A stretch of DNA of 64,000 nucleotides from Bog-532 sp963828445. Lineage in GTDB: Bacteria > Actinomycetota > Actinomycetes > Streptosporangiales > Streptosporangiaceae. Each line of letters begins with the position of its first letter. Within the stretch, counting starts at the first letter, position 1. Below are positions 41,453 to 50,013 of the stretch, piece after piece. The notes below the pieces were generated by a model. It searched no databases and was not told where the DNA came from. It saw only the letters and a list, made by a program, of their open reading frames with translations. Location of the stretch: the NCBI GenBank assembly GCA_963828445.1, contig CAWHFP010000001.1, positions 806,001-870,000 on the forward strand. The letters run 5' to 3'. The translations under genes and the position numbers were made by a program.

Positions 41453-42350
41453 CCAGCTGGGTGTAGGCCACGGCGACCTCGCCGGCCAGGCCGGCGTTGT
41501 CCTCGATCAGCCGCCGGTTCACCTCGACGCTGCGGCCATCGCTCAGCTCGTCCAGCAAAGCCAGCACCGCTGGCGTGACGGCCTGGCCGGAGCGGTGTTC
41601 GCGGCTGACCCGTTCGACGGCCTCGTCGATCAGCGGGTCGATGTCGATCCCGCCGATCGGGGGCCGGGCCAGCAGCATCCCGCCGCCCGGGTTGAGCTGC
41701 CAGTGCGCGGCGCAGACCCGGGCCACCTCGGGTGAGTCATGGACCGTGGCCGACACCGGCGGGCCGCCCTCGGCGGTGTAGAACCGGGGCAGGGACGCGG
41801 TCTGCCAGCCCAGCACCGGGATGCCCAGCGTTTCCAGCAGTTCGCCGGTGGCCCCCACGTCGAGCAGGGACTTCGGGCCCGACGACACCACCACCGCCTC
41901 GGTCCGGGCCAGCTGGAGCAGGTCGCTGGAGATGTCGAGGGTCTCGGCGAAGCCGCGATGCACCCCGCCGATGCCCCCGGTGCCCATGAACTTGATGCCG
42001 GCCTGGCGGCACACGGCCATGGTGCCGCCGACGGTCAGCGAGCCGATCGCCCCCTGGGCCAGGCAGGCGGCCAGGTCACGGGCTCCCACCTTGCGGGCCG
42101 ACAGGCCAGCTTCGGAGAAGCGCTCCAGTTCGGCCGGGGTCAGGCCGATGTGGATGGCGCCGTCCAGGATTCCGGCCGTGGCCGGGACGGCGCCGGCGGC
42201 CCGGACCCGGCGCTCCGATTCGATCGCCACGGTCAGGCCCCGGCCACCAGAGAACCCGTGCGAGACCAGGGTGGTCTCCAGCGCGACCACCGGCCGGTGG
42301 TCCCGCAGCGCGGTGGCGACCTCCTCCGACACCTGGGTGTACACGGTCAC
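41442..42350 (-). CDS. psuG: Pseudouridine-5'-phosphate glycosidase
   Basis: A 302-residue PsuG enzyme, which reversibly cleaves pseudouridine 5'-phosphate to uracil and ribose 5-phosphate. Family blocks: PVVALETTLVSHGFSGGRGL, PATAGILDGAIHIGLTPAEL, FMGTGGIGGVHRGF, and VVSSGPKSLLDVGATGELLE with the Schiff-base lysine of the SGPKS motif. It lies 13 nt after the PfkB kinase gene, which supplies its substrate. Convergent with punA. Confidence 0.95.
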   Translation of the reverse strand: MTVYTQVSEEVATALRDHRPVVALETTLVSHGFSGGRGLTVAIESERRVRAAGAVPATAGILDGAIHIGLTPAELERFSEAGLSARKVGARDLAACLAQGAIGSLTVGGTMAVCRQAGIKFMGTGGIGGVHRGFAETLDISSDLLQLARTEAVVVSSGPKSLLDVGATGELLETLGIPVLGWQTASLPRFYTAEGGPPVSATVHDSPEVARVCAAHWQLNPGGGMLLARPPIGGIDIDPLIDEAVERVSREHRSGQAVTPAVLALLDELSDGRSVEVNRRLIEDNAGLAGEVAVAYTQLVTA

Positions 42351-42363
42351 GGCACGGCTCCCC

Positions 42364-43185
42364 TCAAGGCATTGCTCCCATCTTGGACACCGCCCGCGCG
42401 GCGGCCTGCAGTCCCAGCTCTATCCCGCCGACCAGGTAACCGGCGGCGAAGGCGTCACCCGCCCCGGTCGAGTCGACCGGCTCGGCCGGCGCCGCCGGAT
42501 AGGTCTTGTCTTCGATGCGGACCCCGCCCGGGCCCAGCTTGACCACGATCTGGGCCCCGGGGACCGGCCCGACCAGTTCGGTCTCGGCCGCAGTGCCGAA
42601 GATCACATCGGGCCGCAGCCCCGTGGCCAGCGCCCGGAACTCCGCGAGCCCGAAGGCTTCGATGGCGGCGACCGATGACAGGTCGAGGCTACGGCGCGGC
42701 ACCCGCTGCGCCGCGGCCAGGGCCACCCCGCGGACCGGCCAGGACACCAGGCTGTAGGCGGGCAGGTGCAGCCAGCCGCAGCCGGCCAGCCAGCCGTCCT
42801 CCAGCGCCGCCAGCCGCGGCCCGACGCCGCGGTCGGTGAGCATCGAGCGGGACCGGCCACTGTCGGACAGCGAGACGACCACGCCGGTCCGGCCGTCCAG
42901 GGCGGGACCGGCCAGCTCGACGCCGCGCCGGGTCAGCTCGTCGGCGACCAGCCGGGCCGACGGGTCGCTGCCCCGGGCCGCGATCAGCCGGGCCTGGCCG
43001 CCGAGCGCGGCGATCCAGGCGGCCACGTTGGCCGCCTGCCCGCCCACGCCGACCTGGGTTCGGGCCGGGGTGTCGGTCTCCGCGGCCACCGGCCCGGACA
43101 GCTGCACCACCACATCCAGGTGCGCATCGCCCAGCACGCAGATCGTGGTGCCCGGGCCGGGCCAGCCTGCTGCCATGGCGTTCAT
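42364..43185 (-). CDS. psuK: PfkB-family kinase, probable pseudouridine kinase
   Basis: A 273-residue ribokinase-like protein: VGVGGQAANVAAWIAALGGQ (substrate glycine pair), RTGVVVSLSDSGRSRSMLTD and the ATP/anion-hole motif PVDSTGAGDAFAAGYLVG with the catalytic aspartate. Adjacency to psuG in one operon points to phosphorylation of pseudouridine, although PfkB specificity cannot be read directly. Start at 43185 or the ATG three codons later. Confidence 0.85.
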   Translation of the reverse strand: MNAMAAGWPGPGTTICVLGDAHLDVVVQLSGPVAAETDTPARTQVGVGGQAANVAAWIAALGGQARLIAARGSDPSARLVADELTRRGVELAGPALDGRTGVVVSLSDSGRSRSMLTDRGVGPRLAALEDGWLAGCGWLHLPAYSLVSWPVRGVALAAAQRVPRRSLDLSSVAAIEAFGLAEFRALATGLRPDVIFGTAAETELVGPVPGAQIVVKLGPGGVRIEDKTYPAAPAEPVDSTGAGDAFAAGYLVGGIELGLQAAARAVSKMGAMP

Positions 43186-43233
43186 GATCTCAGCAGGCGG
43201 AAGGGCACTGGCCAGGCAGGGGTGGACGGAACG

Positions 43234-43239
43234 TAGGCT
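43234..43239 (+). promoter_or_regulatory. -10 element (TAGGCT) for lipA
   Basis: TAGGCT lies 6 nt before the GTG of lipA, divergent from the PfkB kinase gene. Confidence 0.45.
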
Positions 43240-43245
43240 GGAGGG

Positions 43246-44181
43246 GTGGTAGTCGCACCTGAGGGGCGGCGGATGCTGCGGCTCGAGGCCCGCAACAGCC
43301 AGGTCCCGATCGAGAAGAAGCCTCCGTGGATCAAGACCCGGCTCCGCACCGGGCCCGAGTACACCGAGCTGAAGAGCCTGGTGCGCCGGGAAGGCCTGCA
43401 CACGGTGTGCGAAGAGGCCGGCTGCCCGAACATCTTCGAATGCTGGGAAGACCGCGAGGCCACGTTCCTGATCGGCGGGGACCAGTGCACCCGGCGGTGC
43501 GACTTCTGCCAGATCGACACCGGCAAGCCGCAGCCGCTGGACCGGGACGAGCCCCGCCGGGTGGCCGAGTCGGTGGCCACCATGGGGCTGGCCTACGCCA
43601 CCGTGACCGGCGTGGCCCGGGACGACCTGGCCGACGGCGGTGCCTGGCTGTACGCGCAGACCGCGCGGGAGATCCACACGGCCATCCCCGGCTGCGGCGT
43701 CGAGCTGCTGATCCCGGACTTCAACGCGGTGCCGGAGCGGCTGGCCGAGGTGTTCAGCGCCCGGCCCGAGGTGCTGGCCCACAACGTCGAGACCGTGCCG
43801 CGGATCTTCAAGCGCATCCGGCCCGGGTTCCGCTACGAGCGTTCGCTGGACGTGATCACCCAGGCCCGCGCGGCCGGGCTGGTCACCAAGTCCAACCTGA
43901 TCCTGGGCATGGGCGAGGAGCGGTCCGAGGTCAGCGCGGCAATGGCCGACCTGCACGCGGCCGGCTGCGACCTGCTGACCATCACCCAGTACCTGCGGCC
44001 GTCGCCCCGGCACCACCCGGTGGAGCGCTGGGTCAAGCCCGAGGAGTTCGTGGAGCTGCAGGAAGAAGCACTGGCCATGGGGTTCGCGGGGGTCATGTCG
44101 GGCCCGCTGGTGCGTTCCTCGTACCGGGCCGGGCGCCTGTACCGGCAGGCCGTTGAGCAGCGCGCGGCCGTGACCAGCTGA
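43246..44181 (+). CDS. lipA: Lipoyl synthase LipA
   Basis: A 311-residue radical SAM enzyme that inserts two sulphurs into protein-bound octanoate. The auxiliary cluster cysteines are in TVCEEAGCPNIFECWEDREA (CxxxxCxxxxxC) and the radical SAM motif is CTRRCDFCQID (CxxxCxxC). The C-terminal SGPLVRSSYRAGRLY supplies the serine ligand. GTG start supported by the hexamer at 43234. DUF4191 follows, the normal actinobacterial neighbour. lipB is distant in this window. Confidence 0.96.
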   Translation: MVVAPEGRRMLRLEARNSQVPIEKKPPWIKTRLRTGPEYTELKSLVRREGLHTVCEEAGCPNIFECWEDREATFLIGGDQCTRRCDFCQIDTGKPQPLDRDEPRRVAESVATMGLAYATVTGVARDDLADGGAWLYAQTAREIHTAIPGCGVELLIPDFNAVPERLAEVFSARPEVLAHNVETVPRIFKRIRPGFRYERSLDVITQARAAGLVTKSNLILGMGEERSEVSAAMADLHAAGCDLLTITQYLRPSPRHHPVERWVKPEEFVELQEEALAMGFAGVMSGPLVRSSYRAGRLYRQAVEQRAAVTS

Positions 44182-44266
44182 ACGAAGCCGGGGCATCCGG
44201 TTGAGGCGCAGGTTGCGGTAGGGATTCGGCACGCGGGGCGGTTTCGCTCCGGCGGTCAGAAACCCT

Positions 44267-44272
44267 TATCCT
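44267..44272 (+). promoter_or_regulatory. -10 element (TATCCT) for the DUF4191 gene
   Basis: TATCCT lies 7 nt before the ATG at 44280, with no ribosome binding site. Confidence 0.45.
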
Positions 44273-44279
44273 GCCAGGC

Positions 44280-44975
44280 ATGGCGAAGGACAAGAACACG
44301 GACGACGAGGCGACCCCCGGGCGTATCCGGCAGATACGCATGGTGGCCGGCCTGGTGCACAAAGCCAACCCCCGGGCGCTCCCGATCGTCATCGGCAGCG
44401 GTGTGGCGGTGCTGGTGGTGCTGGTCGTCGTCGGCCTGCTCACCGGGCTGGGCGGATACCTGATTCCGCTGGGCGTGCTCGGTGGCCTGTTCGTGTCGGT
44501 GTTCCTGTTCGGCCGGTTCGCGCAGACCGCGCAGTACTCCTCGATCGCAGGCCAGCCCGGCGCGGCCGCGGCCGTCCTGCAGAGCATGCGCGGCGGCTGG
44601 ACCGTGACCCCGGCCATTGCCGCCAACCGCAACATGGACGTGGTCCACCGGGCGGTCGGCAAGCCCGGCGTGGTCCTGGTCGGTGAGGGCTCGCCCAACC
44701 GGCTGCCGAGCCTGCTGGCCGCGGAGAAGAAGCGCGTGGCCCGGGTGGCGTTCGACGTGCCGGTGTTCGACTTCCAGGTCGGCGACGGCGAGAACCAGGT
44801 GCCGCTGCGCCAGCTGCAGAAGAAGATCATGAAGCTGCCCCGCGACCTCAAGGGCACGCAGGTGGCCGACCTGAACTTCCGGCTCAAGGCGCTGCAGCCG
44901 TCACTCCAGGCCCCCAAGGGCCCCATGCCCCGCAACGCCCGCCAGCCCAAGATGCCGAGGCCCCGCGCCCACTGA
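44280..44975 (+). CDS. DUF4191 membrane protein
   Basis: A 231-residue protein with two adjacent membrane helices (about 40-62 ALPIVIGSGVAVLVVLVVVG and 64-85 LIPLGVLGGLFVSVFLFGRF), then a cytoplasmic domain with FVDVP-like FDVPVFDFQVGDGENQVPLR. It is the standard DUF4191 protein found between lipA and glnA in actinobacteria. Function unknown; conserved synteny suggests a housekeeping role. Confidence 0.9.
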   Translation: MAKDKNTDDEATPGRIRQIRMVAGLVHKANPRALPIVIGSGVAVLVVLVVVGLLTGLGGYLIPLGVLGGLFVSVFLFGRFAQTAQYSSIAGQPGAAAAVLQSMRGGWTVTPAIAANRNMDVVHRAVGKPGVVLVGEGSPNRLPSLLAAEKKRVARVAFDVPVFDFQVGDGENQVPLRQLQKKIMKLPRDLKGTQVADLNFRLKALQPSLQAPKGPMPRNARQPKMPRPRAH

Positions 44976-44998
44976 GGCCCGGCCCGCGGGGGGCGGGG

Positions 44999-45439
44999 TC
45001 ACATGCGGACGACGATGGTGTTGGCCGCCTTGTCGTGCAGGCCGCGCCGGTCGCGGTCGATGACCAGCGGGGGCACCACGGCCAGCAGCAGGATCGTGCG
45101 GACCAGGCCCCAGCCCAGGCCGACGGGCTTGCCGTCCAGGCGGGCGACCCGCATGCCCAGGATGCGCTTGCCGATCGTGGTGCCGGTGAGCACCAGCAGG
45201 ATGTAGGTCTCGGCGAAGAAGAAGGCCAGCGTCCAGTACTGCGAGTGCAGTAGCCCGACCGCGATGATCGTGCACAGGATCCAGTCGATGAACAGGGCGG
45301 CCAGGCGGCGGCCCAGGCCCGGCACGGAAGCGGGGCCGTCCTCGGGCAGGCCGTACTTCTCACCCGGGTAGGAAGAAAGCGGGGAGGCGCCGGTCGCGGA
45401 CGCCGCCGGGCGCGCGCCGGCCAGTTGTTCATCGGCCAC
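44999..45439 (-). CDS. RDD-family membrane protein
   Basis: A 146-residue RDD protein: GRRLAALFIDWILCTIIAVG, a second helix (WTLAFFFAETYILLVLTGTT), IGKRILGMRVARLDGKPVGL and a third helix. The start GTG at 45439 lies 7 nt after TACCGT, which suggests leaderless expression. RDD proteins next to glnA are common in actinobacteria; the role is unknown. Confidence 0.88.
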   Translation of the reverse strand: MADEQLAGARPAASATGASPLSSYPGEKYGLPEDGPASVPGLGRRLAALFIDWILCTIIAVGLLHSQYWTLAFFFAETYILLVLTGTTIGKRILGMRVARLDGKPVGLGWGLVRTILLLAVVPPLVIDRDRRGLHDKAANTIVVRM

Positions 45440-45509
45440 GTCACCAACGGTATCTCTCCCGGCCGACCCGCCGGCACAGGCTGCGCCAGCGGCGCCGGGA
45501 TAGCCATGC

Positions 45510-45547
45510 GTAACATGTGCGAAACACAAGAGACACGGCGCGGAAAT
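45510..45547 (+). promoter_or_regulatory. GlnR-type box upstream of glnA, four half sites
   Basis: GTAAC-n6-GAAAC-n6-GACAC-n6-GAAAT with exact 11-nt periodicity. It matches the established gTnAc/GaAAc a-b half-site pattern for actinobacterial GlnR, which activates glnA under nitrogen limitation. It lies about 80-115 nt before the glnA start. Confidence 0.75.
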
Positions 45548-45625
45548 TGCCGGCGTCTAGCGTCCGGTCTGTGCGTCCTTAGCGTGCCACTGAATACTGA
45601 TATGTGCCCGGTTCAGGGAGGGTTA

Positions 45626-47050
45626 ATGTTCCAGAACGCTGACGAGGTCCTGAGATTCGTCGCGGATGAGAAGGTCCAGTTCATTGACGTCAGGTTCTGC
45701 GACCTGCCGGGCACCATGCAGCATTTCACGGTGCCGGTCGAGGTCTTCGACGAGGACGTGTTCACCAACGGCCTGATGTTCGACGGCTCCTCGATTCGTG
45801 GCTTCCAGGAGATCCACGAGTCGGACATGCTTCTGCTGCCCGACCCGACCAGCGCGGTGCTGGACCCGTTCCGGACCTACAAGACCCTGAACCTGACCTT
45901 CTTCGTGCACGACCCGCTGACCCAGGAGCCGTACACCCGGGACCCGCGCAACATCGCGCGCAAGGCCGAGGAGTACCTGAAGAGCACCGGCATCGGCGAC
46001 ACCGCGTTCTTCGGGCCGGAGGCGGAGTTCTACATCTTCGACTCGGCCCGGTTCGAGACGGCTCCCAACGCCGGGTACTACTACATCGACTCGATCGAAG
46101 GCGCCTGGAACACCGGCAGCGAGGACGGCGGCAACAACCTCGGGCACCGGCCCCCGTACAAGGGCGGTTACTTCCCGGTCCCGCCGACCGACCACTACAC
46201 CGACCTGCGGTCGGAGATGACCCGGATGCTGATCGACTCGGGCATCCAGGTCGAGATGCAGCACCACGAGGTGGGCAGCCCCGGCCAGTCCGAGATCAAC
46301 ATGCGGTTCGGCTCGCTGCTGAACACGGCCGACCGGCTGATGCTGTTCAAGTACATCATCAAGAACGTGGCCGACAAGAACGGCAAGACCGTCACGTTCA
46401 TGCCCAAGCCGGTCATGGGCGACAACGGGTCGGGCATGCACTGCCACCAGAGCATCTGGAAGGACGGCTCGCCGCTCTTCTACGACGAGGTCGGCTACGC
46501 CGGGCTGTCGGACCTGGGGCGGCACTACATCGGCGGCCTGCTCAAGCACGCGCCATCGCTGCTGGCCTTCACCAACCCGACGCTGAACTCCTACCACCGG
46601 CTGGTGCCGGGCTTCGAGGCGCCGGTCAACCTGGTCTACTCGCAGCGGAACCGTTCGGCCTGCGTGCGGATCCCGATCACCGGGACGAACCCCAAGGCCA
46701 AGCGGATCGAGTTCCGCGTGCCGGACCCCTCGGCCAACCCGTACCTGGCCTTCCCGGCCATGCTGATGGCCGGCCTGGACGGCATCAAGAACAAGATCGA
46801 GCCGCCCGAGCCGGTCGACAAGGACCTGTACGAGCTGCCGCCGGACGAGGCGCTGGCCATCCCGCAGGTGCCCGGGTCGCTGGAAGCGGTACTGGCCACG
46901 CTCGAGGCCGACCACGCCTACCTCACCGAGGGCGGCGTGTTCACCGAGGACCTGGTCCAGACCTGGATCAGCTACAAGCGGGCCAACGAGATCGACCCCA
47001 TGCGCCTGCGCCCGCACCCGCACGAGTTCGAGCTGTACTACGACGTCTGA
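45626..47050 (+). CDS. glnA: Type I glutamine synthetase
   Basis: A 474-residue dodecameric glutamine synthetase (glutamate + ammonia + ATP). Key blocks: FCDLPGTMQHFTVPVEVFDE, FDGSSIRGFQEIHESDM, FFGPEAEFYIFD, QVEMQHHEVGSPGQSEINMR, VTFMPKPVMGDNGSGMHCHQ, RLVPGFEAPVNLVYSQRNRS and the adenylylation-site region NKIEPPEPVDKDLYELPP (Tyr). The start at 45626 follows AGGGAGG. It is preceded by the GlnR box, and its adenylylation is expected to be controlled by GlnE, encoded at 57-60 kb. Confidence 0.97.
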   Translation: MFQNADEVLRFVADEKVQFIDVRFCDLPGTMQHFTVPVEVFDEDVFTNGLMFDGSSIRGFQEIHESDMLLLPDPTSAVLDPFRTYKTLNLTFFVHDPLTQEPYTRDPRNIARKAEEYLKSTGIGDTAFFGPEAEFYIFDSARFETAPNAGYYYIDSIEGAWNTGSEDGGNNLGHRPPYKGGYFPVPPTDHYTDLRSEMTRMLIDSGIQVEMQHHEVGSPGQSEINMRFGSLLNTADRLMLFKYIIKNVADKNGKTVTFMPKPVMGDNGSGMHCHQSIWKDGSPLFYDEVGYAGLSDLGRHYIGGLLKHAPSLLAFTNPTLNSYHRLVPGFEAPVNLVYSQRNRSACVRIPITGTNPKAKRIEFRVPDPSANPYLAFPAMLMAGLDGIKNKIEPPEPVDKDLYELPPDEALAIPQVPGSLEAVLATLEADHAYLTEGGVFTEDLVQTWISYKRANEIDPMRLRPHPHEFELYYDV

Positions 47051-47080
47051 TCGGATACCGCGTCTGACCTAATAGGACGC

Positions 47081-47290
47081 TCATAGCGCATCACCCTGGG
47101 CCGTGGCCGGGCCGTCAGCCTCACCGCTGAGCACCCGGTCCACGGCCCAGCGCATGCGGTCAGCAGCCTCCGGCATCAGGTGCGTGTAGACCCGGAGCGT
47201 GAATCCACGGTCGCTGTGCCCGGGGAAGGCACGCCTACGCGGGAAGACCGCGCCGATGAGGGCCTGGCCCCAGCTCACGCTGGGGAACAT
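47081..47290 (-). pseudogene. Tyrosine integrase C-terminal remnant
   Basis: A 69-codon frame whose second half reads GHSDRGFTLRVYTHLMPEAA, the C-terminal active-site block of actinobacterial phage-type integrases (His/Ser plus the nucleophilic Tyr in RVYTHLM). The rest of the integrase is absent. Its ATG overlaps the stop of the XRE gene. It is the scar of a former integrative element. Confidence 0.75.
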
Positions 47291-48246
47291 CAGGGCTGAG
47301 CCAGCCGGGTAGCAGCGCCCTCGGCGTCAGCGGCCGGCCAGGTCTCATCTTCGCCGGCCGTGGCCCACCAGAGCACCCGGCCTAAGGCGGTGTCGCTGGC
47401 TACGTCCCAGTGCCGCCAGGCGTCACCCTCGTGCCCGGAGCGGGCCGCTGTGGTGGCGGCGTGCAGGTGCAGCGCCCCGTACATGGCGCGCAGCTCGTCG
47501 CTGGCGTCCTCCAGCCGGGACTCCAGCAGCCCGGCCGCCTCCACCGCGAGGGCCATGGCCGCGTCGGTGTCCCCGCCCGACCGCTGCACAATGGCCAGCG
47601 TCCACGCGCCCCCGGCTAGCGCGATCGGCGTGTCGGCCTCCTGAGCTGCGGTCATCGCCCGGTCAGCGGCGGTCCACGTCAGTTCGGTCTCCGACGCCCA
47701 GACAACCTCGTGCTGCACCAAGGCGTAGACATCGGCCAGCGCGGCGTTCGCGGCCCGGCGATCAGCGCCCTCAGCGGCGCGGGCGGCAACCCTCGCGTCC
47801 GTCACCAGGCGGGGCAGCACCCGGCCCACGTCGGTGCGGTGCTGCGGGGACTGGTGCCAGAGCCGCCACGCATCTGCGGTCCGGCCTGCCAGTGCGGCCA
47901 CGTCCGGCGCGTCGTCCGGCAGGACCAGCAGGGGGTCGCGGACCGCCTCGCGGATGGCGGGCACCGCGTCATGCGGTATCCGGGCGAACGAGGACACCGG
48001 CACCGACGCAGCCCCCAGATCCAGGTCAATGCCCGCGAGCACGGCCACGTCACCGACCGATAGCGCCTCGGCCAGCTTGACCAGCAGCGGCAGCCTCGGC
48101 GGAAGCCGAGTGCCCCGCTCGATGCCCTTCAGCCAGGACGCGGACATGCCGACCAGCCCGGCCAGCACCGGGCGGGACAGGCCCTTGCGCTCGCGCAGGA
48201 TCTGGATACGCTCACCGGTCCGCTTACCGGCGAGGTCGTCAAGCAT
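47290..48246 (-). CDS. XRE-family HTH protein, probably C-terminally truncated
   Basis: A 318-residue protein with an N-terminal XRE HTH (RIQILRERKGLSRPVLAGLV, SASWLKGIERGTRLPPRLPL) and an Ala-rich helical domain (about 110-300) with TPR-like repeats. Relatives of this kind in actinobacteria usually continue past AWRHWD; here the frame ends in an unrelated tail and meets the integrase fragment, which suggests truncation at the same deletion. Likely a regulator carried by or targeted by the lost element. Confidence 0.75.
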   Translation of the reverse strand: MLDDLAGKRTGERIQILRERKGLSRPVLAGLVGMSASWLKGIERGTRLPPRLPLLVKLAEALSVGDVAVLAGIDLDLGAASVPVSSFARIPHDAVPAIREAVRDPLLVLPDDAPDVAALAGRTADAWRLWHQSPQHRTDVGRVLPRLVTDARVAARAAEGADRRAANAALADVYALVQHEVVWASETELTWTAADRAMTAAQEADTPIALAGGAWTLAIVQRSGGDTDAAMALAVEAAGLLESRLEDASDELRAMYGALHLHAATTAARSGHEGDAWRHWDVASDTALGRVLWWATAGEDETWPAADAEGAATRLAQP

Positions 48247-48481
48247 CAGCTAACCTCGGCGTCGTTCCGCATCTACTGGCCAGGATAGGCACCGCCCAGG
48301 CCGCCTGGGCAGGGAACCCTAACGCCCCGCCAGCCAACTGACGGGGCACTCCGTCCCTGGGCCGTCAGAGCAGTTCCGGGCATCAGCCTGGGCTCCGCCT
48401 CTGCTGCGTTCGTGCGGTAGCCCAGATCCAAGGCCGCTAGCCTGAGGGCCGGGGCTTCAGGGGGCTAGGCATGACCGGGAG
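48247..48481. other. Intergenic region, no gene seen
   Basis: About 235 bp between the divergent XRE and deacetylase genes. No tRNA or obvious attachment-site repeat was recognised despite the nearby integrase remnant. Confidence 0.5.
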
Positions 48482-49327
48482 ATGGCGTTGTCGGTCAGAG
48501 TGCGTTCCGCGGCCGTGGGTGTCCTGCTGGTGGCGGCGATGCTGGGCGGGGTGACGGCCTGCGCGGGAAGCCGGACGCCGCCCCGGCCGCCCGCACCGCC
48601 TCGGCTGGCGGCCGGGACGCGCGGCAGCCCGACCGCGCGGCGGCCCAGGACCGGACCGGTCGCGGTCAGCGCGCCCACGATCAGCGTGCCCGCCCGGGCG
48701 AACCACTGCCCGGCCGCTCCGTACGGGCCCCAGCTGGCTGCGCCCGGTTCGGGCCGGACGGTGGCGCTGACCTTCGATGATGGACCGGGCCGGAGCACCG
48801 CGGCCATCCTGTCCATCTTGACCCGCTACCGGGTTCCGGCCACGTTCTTCAACATCGGGCGCAACATGGCGGGCCGGGCCGGTCTGGTGCGGCAGGAGGC
48901 CAGGGATGGGTTCACGCTCGGCGACCACACGTGGAGCCACCCGCACCTGATCACGCTGCCCGCCGCGGGCCAGGCGACGCAGCTGGACGAGGTCCGCGCC
49001 GAGCAGTGGCTGCTGACCGGGACCGTGCCGTGCGTGTTCCGGCCGCCCTACGGCGGCTATGACACCACCACGCTGGGCCTGGCCCGGCAGCGTCGGCTGG
49101 CCGTGTGGATGTGGTCAGCCGACACGCAGGACTGGATGGCCCGAGGCTCGAACTCCGCCGCCTGGGTGACGCGCATCATCCGGCTCGCCGAGTCCCTGGG
49201 CGGCGCGCGGACCCACCCGGTCGTGCTCATGCACAACCAGGCGGCGGGAAACCCGGCGACTGTCAGTGCGCTGCCAGCGATCATCCAGTACTTCCGCTCG
49301 CACGGCTACCGCTTCGTCGCGCTCTAG
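48482..49327 (+). CDS. Polysaccharide deacetylase (NodB/CE4), probable lipoprotein
   Basis: A 281-residue exported CE4 deacetylase. The signal ends with VTACAG, a lipobox-like cysteine at residue 27, followed by a Pro/Arg/Thr-rich linker. The NodB domain has TFDDGPG (motif 1, catalytic and metal aspartates), DHTWSHPHL (motif 2, HxxxH), FRPPYGGYD (motif 3) and VLMHNQA (motif 5). It removes N- or O-acetyl groups from a cell-wall or extracellular polysaccharide. The 3' end overlaps the convergent FMN reductase gene by 4 nt. Confidence 0.9.
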   Translation: MALSVRVRSAAVGVLLVAAMLGGVTACAGSRTPPRPPAPPRLAAGTRGSPTARRPRTGPVAVSAPTISVPARANHCPAAPYGPQLAAPGSGRTVALTFDDGPGRSTAAILSILTRYRVPATFFNIGRNMAGRAGLVRQEARDGFTLGDHTWSHPHLITLPAAGQATQLDEVRAEQWLLTGTVPCVFRPPYGGYDTTTLGLARQRRLAVWMWSADTQDWMARGSNSAAWVTRIIRLAESLGGARTHPVVLMHNQAAGNPATVSALPAIIQYFRSHGYRFVAL

Positions 49328-50013
49328 CGCACCCGGGGCCGCCCGCCGGTGGCCAGGCGCATCAGGTCGGTGTTGAGGTTGATGGCGGGCTCGTCGTCAT
49401 CGCGCCGGGGCGCGGCCGAACTGGCGAACTCGTGCTGGTAGCTGTCCCAGGCCTCGTCCCGGACGGCGCGGGCGAAGCCGCTCTCCATGAGCAGGATCAG
49501 CTCGCGGGCGGCCCGCTCGGCGCGCTGGTTCAGGGCCGGGTCGGCCCAGTCCTCGGGCGCGGCGAACAGCGAGGTCGGCACGGGCAGCGCCCGCAGGTAG
49601 GCGAACAGCGGGCGCAGCTGGTCGTCGGCGACCAGGGCGTGCCGGGCGGTGCCGGCCGTGGCCGCCAGGATCACCGGCTTGCCGATCAGCAGGTCGTTGT
49701 CGAGCAGGTCGAAGAACGACTTGAACAGGCCACTGGCCCCGGCCTTGTACACGGGGGTGCTGACCACCAGGCCGTCGGCCGCGGCGAGGGCGTCGATCGC
49801 CTGGCGCAGCCGGGGCGTGATCAGCTGGGACACGGTCGCGTTGGCGATGTCGGCGGCCAGCTCCCGCAGCTCGATCACGGTCGTGGTCACGGCCTGGCCG
49901 CGGCGTCCGGCCAGGTTCACGGTGCGCTCGGCGATGCGGTCGGCCAGCAGCCGGGTCGAGGACGGGTCGCTGGTCCCCGCGCTGACCACCGCGAGCTGGA
50001 AGGTATCGGTCAC
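49324..50013 (-). CDS. CE1759-type NADPH-dependent FMN reductase
   Basis: A 229-residue flavodoxin-fold reductase: LAVVSAGTSDPSSTRLLADR, DGLVVSTPVYKAGASGLFKS (FMN loop) and VILAATAGTARHALVADDQL. It should supply reduced FMN to the luciferase-like monooxygenase upstream. The GTG overlaps the TGA of the MarR gene. This three-gene operon (monooxygenase, MarR, FMN reductase) is a known actinobacterial arrangement of CE1758/CE1759 proteins. Confidence 0.9.
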   Translation of the reverse strand: MTDTFQLAVVSAGTSDPSSTRLLADRIAERTVNLAGRRGQAVTTTVIELRELAADIANATVSQLITPRLRQAIDALAAADGLVVSTPVYKAGASGLFKSFFDLLDNDLLIGKPVILAATAGTARHALVADDQLRPLFAYLRALPVPTSLFAAPEDWADPALNQRAERAARELILLMESGFARAVRDEAWDSYQHEFASSAAPRRDDDEPAINLNTDLMRLATGGRPRVR

